Positions 43,217 to 44,145 of a stretch of 44,145 nt of DNA are shown here, piece after piece. This DNA is from Paraglaciecola arctica BSs20135. GTDB lineage: Bacteria > Pseudomonadota > Gammaproteobacteria > Enterobacterales > Alteromonadaceae. Each line of letters starts with the position of its first letter. Positions within the stretch are counted from its first letter, which is position 1. The position numbers were made by a program, and so were the translations under genes. The stretch spans positions 1 to 44,145 of the forward strand of contig NZ_BAEO01000049.1 of the NCBI RefSeq assembly GCF_000314995.1, read 5' to 3'. The notes below the pieces were generated by a model that was given only the letters and a program-made list of their open reading frames with translations, did not search any database and was not told the DNA's origin.

Positions 43217-43840
43217 TTAATTGGAGATTGTATTTTGTTTCGCAAGTTGCAGATAACCTTGATGTAATTGCGCAACTTGTTTGCCTAAATCATCAGCTTT
43301 GCCATTATTATCAATCACATCGTCAGCCACTGCCAAACGTTGCTGTCTAGTTGCTTGAGCACTCATAATCGCCCGGATTTGTGGCTCATTGGTTTTGTCA
43401 CGCAACAGTGTTCTTTGCAGTTGAGTCTGCTCATCTACATCAACAATCACTACCCTATCCACTTGTTGATACAATTTATTTTCTACCAACAATGGCACAC
43501 TCAAAAGGCAATAAGCCGATTTGGCTTGTTGCGTCTGTAACAACATTTGTTCTCTTATAGCAGGATGCAAAAGTTGATTGAGCCAATTTTTAACTTCAGT
43601 ATCCTCAAAAACCAAAGTGCGAAGTTTAGCTCTGTCCAAGCTACCAGCTTGATCTAATACTGACTCACCAAACTTAGCAACAATAGCTTCTAGAGCAGGT
43701 GTTCCAGGTTCAACCACTTCTCTGGCAATCACATCGGCATCGATCACATCAATCCCGTATTTTGCAAACAAATCAGTGACAGTAGTTTTGCCACTACCAA
43801 TACCACCACTAATACCAACAACAAAGTTACTCACAACCAT
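43217..43840 (-). CDS. coaE: Dephospho-CoA kinase
   Basis: Last step of coenzyme A synthesis: phosphorylates the 3'-hydroxyl of dephospho-CoA. The 207-residue P-loop kinase shows VGISGGIGSGKTTVTDLFAKYG, DADVIAREVVEPGTPAL, HPAIREQML, PLLVENKLY, VDEQTQLQRTLLRD (the RxxxR region) and DDVIDNNG near the end. A TTG at 43849 would add three residues; the ATG at 43840 is used. The usual neighbour upstream, a prepilin peptidase gene, would lie beyond the window, past the repeats. Confidence 0.96.
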   Translation of the reverse strand: MVVSNFVVGISGGIGSGKTTVTDLFAKYGIDVIDADVIAREVVEPGTPALEAIVAKFGESVLDQAGSLDRAKLRTLVFEDTEVKNWLNQLLHPAIREQMLLQTQQAKSAYCLLSVPLLVENKLYQQVDRVVIVDVDEQTQLQRTLLRDKTNEPQIRAIMSAQATRQQRLAVADDVIDNNGKADDLGKQVAQLHQGYLQLAKQNTISN

Positions 43841-43859
43841 CCCTGCCAATTTAATTCTA

Positions 43860-43960
43860 TTCCTCTGTGCAGCGCAGCGCTCTGTGTTCTCTGTGGTAGA
43901 AAGCTTTTAAATACTGAAAAACCAAAGAAAAAAAGATTTTGAACCACAGAGTACACAGAG
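43860..43960. repeat. 101-bp CTCTGTG/CACAGAG repeat, copy 1
   Basis: The left part has three CTCTGTG heptamers (two separated by CAGCGCAGCG) and the right part two CACAGAG heptamers. The arms CTCTGTGTTCTCTGTGGT and ACCACAGAGTACACAGAG are inverted copies matching at 17 of 18 positions. It is a direct repeat of 44039-44139, with the first 53 bases identical and roughly 9 differences after that. Confidence 0.9.
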
Positions 43961-44038
43961 AAAAGCAAAGGCGAGTGGCGGCTTGGCCGAAAAAAACAAA
44001 GCCATAAATTCTTGCAATTAATTGTTCTTAACATTTTT

Positions 44039-44139
44039 TTCCTCTGTGCAGCGCAGCGCTCTGTGTTCTCTGTGGTAGAAAGCTTTTAAATGTCGAAAAG
44101 CCAAAGAATAAAGGATTTTGAAACACAGAGGGCACAGAG
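44039..44139. repeat. 101-bp CTCTGTG/CACAGAG repeat, copy 2
   Basis: The second copy lies 179 bp after the first with no insertions or deletions. Its right arm is more decayed (AACACAGAGGGCACAGAG), giving about 14 of 18 pairs. Further related heptamers may continue past the window end. The 78 bp between the copies has no gene. Confidence 0.9.
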
Positions 44140-44145
44140 AGCACA

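Noticed and set aside
43831-44034. A minus-strand open frame of 67 codons across the right-end repeats.
   Set aside because: It runs through the CTCTGTG repeat and overlaps the coaE start; composition is not protein-like.

Overview
The window looks like a chromosomal segment of a marine gammaproteobacterium of the Alteromonadales (Glaciecola/Paraglaciecola/Alteromonas-like). This is judged from the moderately AT-rich sequence, the protein flavour and gene neighbourhoods such as tkt-epd-pgk-fructose bisphosphate aldolase and coaE-zapD-yacG. The genus is an inference. Most of the window is core metabolism and housekeeping. I see no rRNA, tRNA, CRISPR array, complete insertion sequence or prophage.

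Left part (1-8.7 kb): a sensor histidine kinase cut by the window edge, a small conserved-looking hypothetical protein, then a minus-strand cluster of transketolase, erythrose-4-phosphate dehydrogenase, phosphoglycerate kinase and a class I aldolase. Divergent from it is metK, preceded by a tandem array of MetJ-type met boxes. 8.9-13.6 kb holds an M48 lipoprotein protease, a 231-bp MITE-like element, MscS, a 56-residue membrane peptide behind a good promoter, rsmE and serA. serA also carries a MetJ-like operator.

The accessory-looking part (13.8-17.7 kb) has three clusters. The first is a small AAA-family protein that has lost Walker A, sensor 1 and the arginine-finger region. The second is a convergent WYL regulator of the BrxR/CapW type, with a perfect 21-bp palindrome between it and a 73-residue protein. 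The third is an overlapping YHYH lipoprotein / MORN-repeat / SCO1 operon.

17.8-30.4 kb: a histone-deacetylase-like hydrolase, proB-proA (with a tandem palindromic repeat upstream), marR / ABC1-kinase / yceH on the plus strand, an AI-2E-type permease, a pyridoxamine-oxidase-like protein, an SDR dehydrogenase and a two-gene molybdenum hydroxylase with a Tat signal. 30.5-38.1 kb: a RidA paralogue, a DUF885 lipoprotein peptidase, a GntR(YtrA)-ABC ATPase-permease operon with its own operator, an acyltransferase, trxC and a long GST-like protein.

Right part (38.3-44.1 kb): a second-type RsgA GTPase preceded by a short ORF overlapping a two-stem hairpin, then DUF1697, a secreted alpha/beta hydrolase, a peroxiredoxin-glutaredoxin fusion, yacG, zapD and coaE. 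The window ends in two direct copies of a 101-bp CTCTGTG/CACAGAG repeat. The best candidates for something undescribed are the WYL/palindrome/dead-AAA locus, the RNA element before rsgA, the YHYH-MORN-SCO operon and the putative MetJ control of serA.
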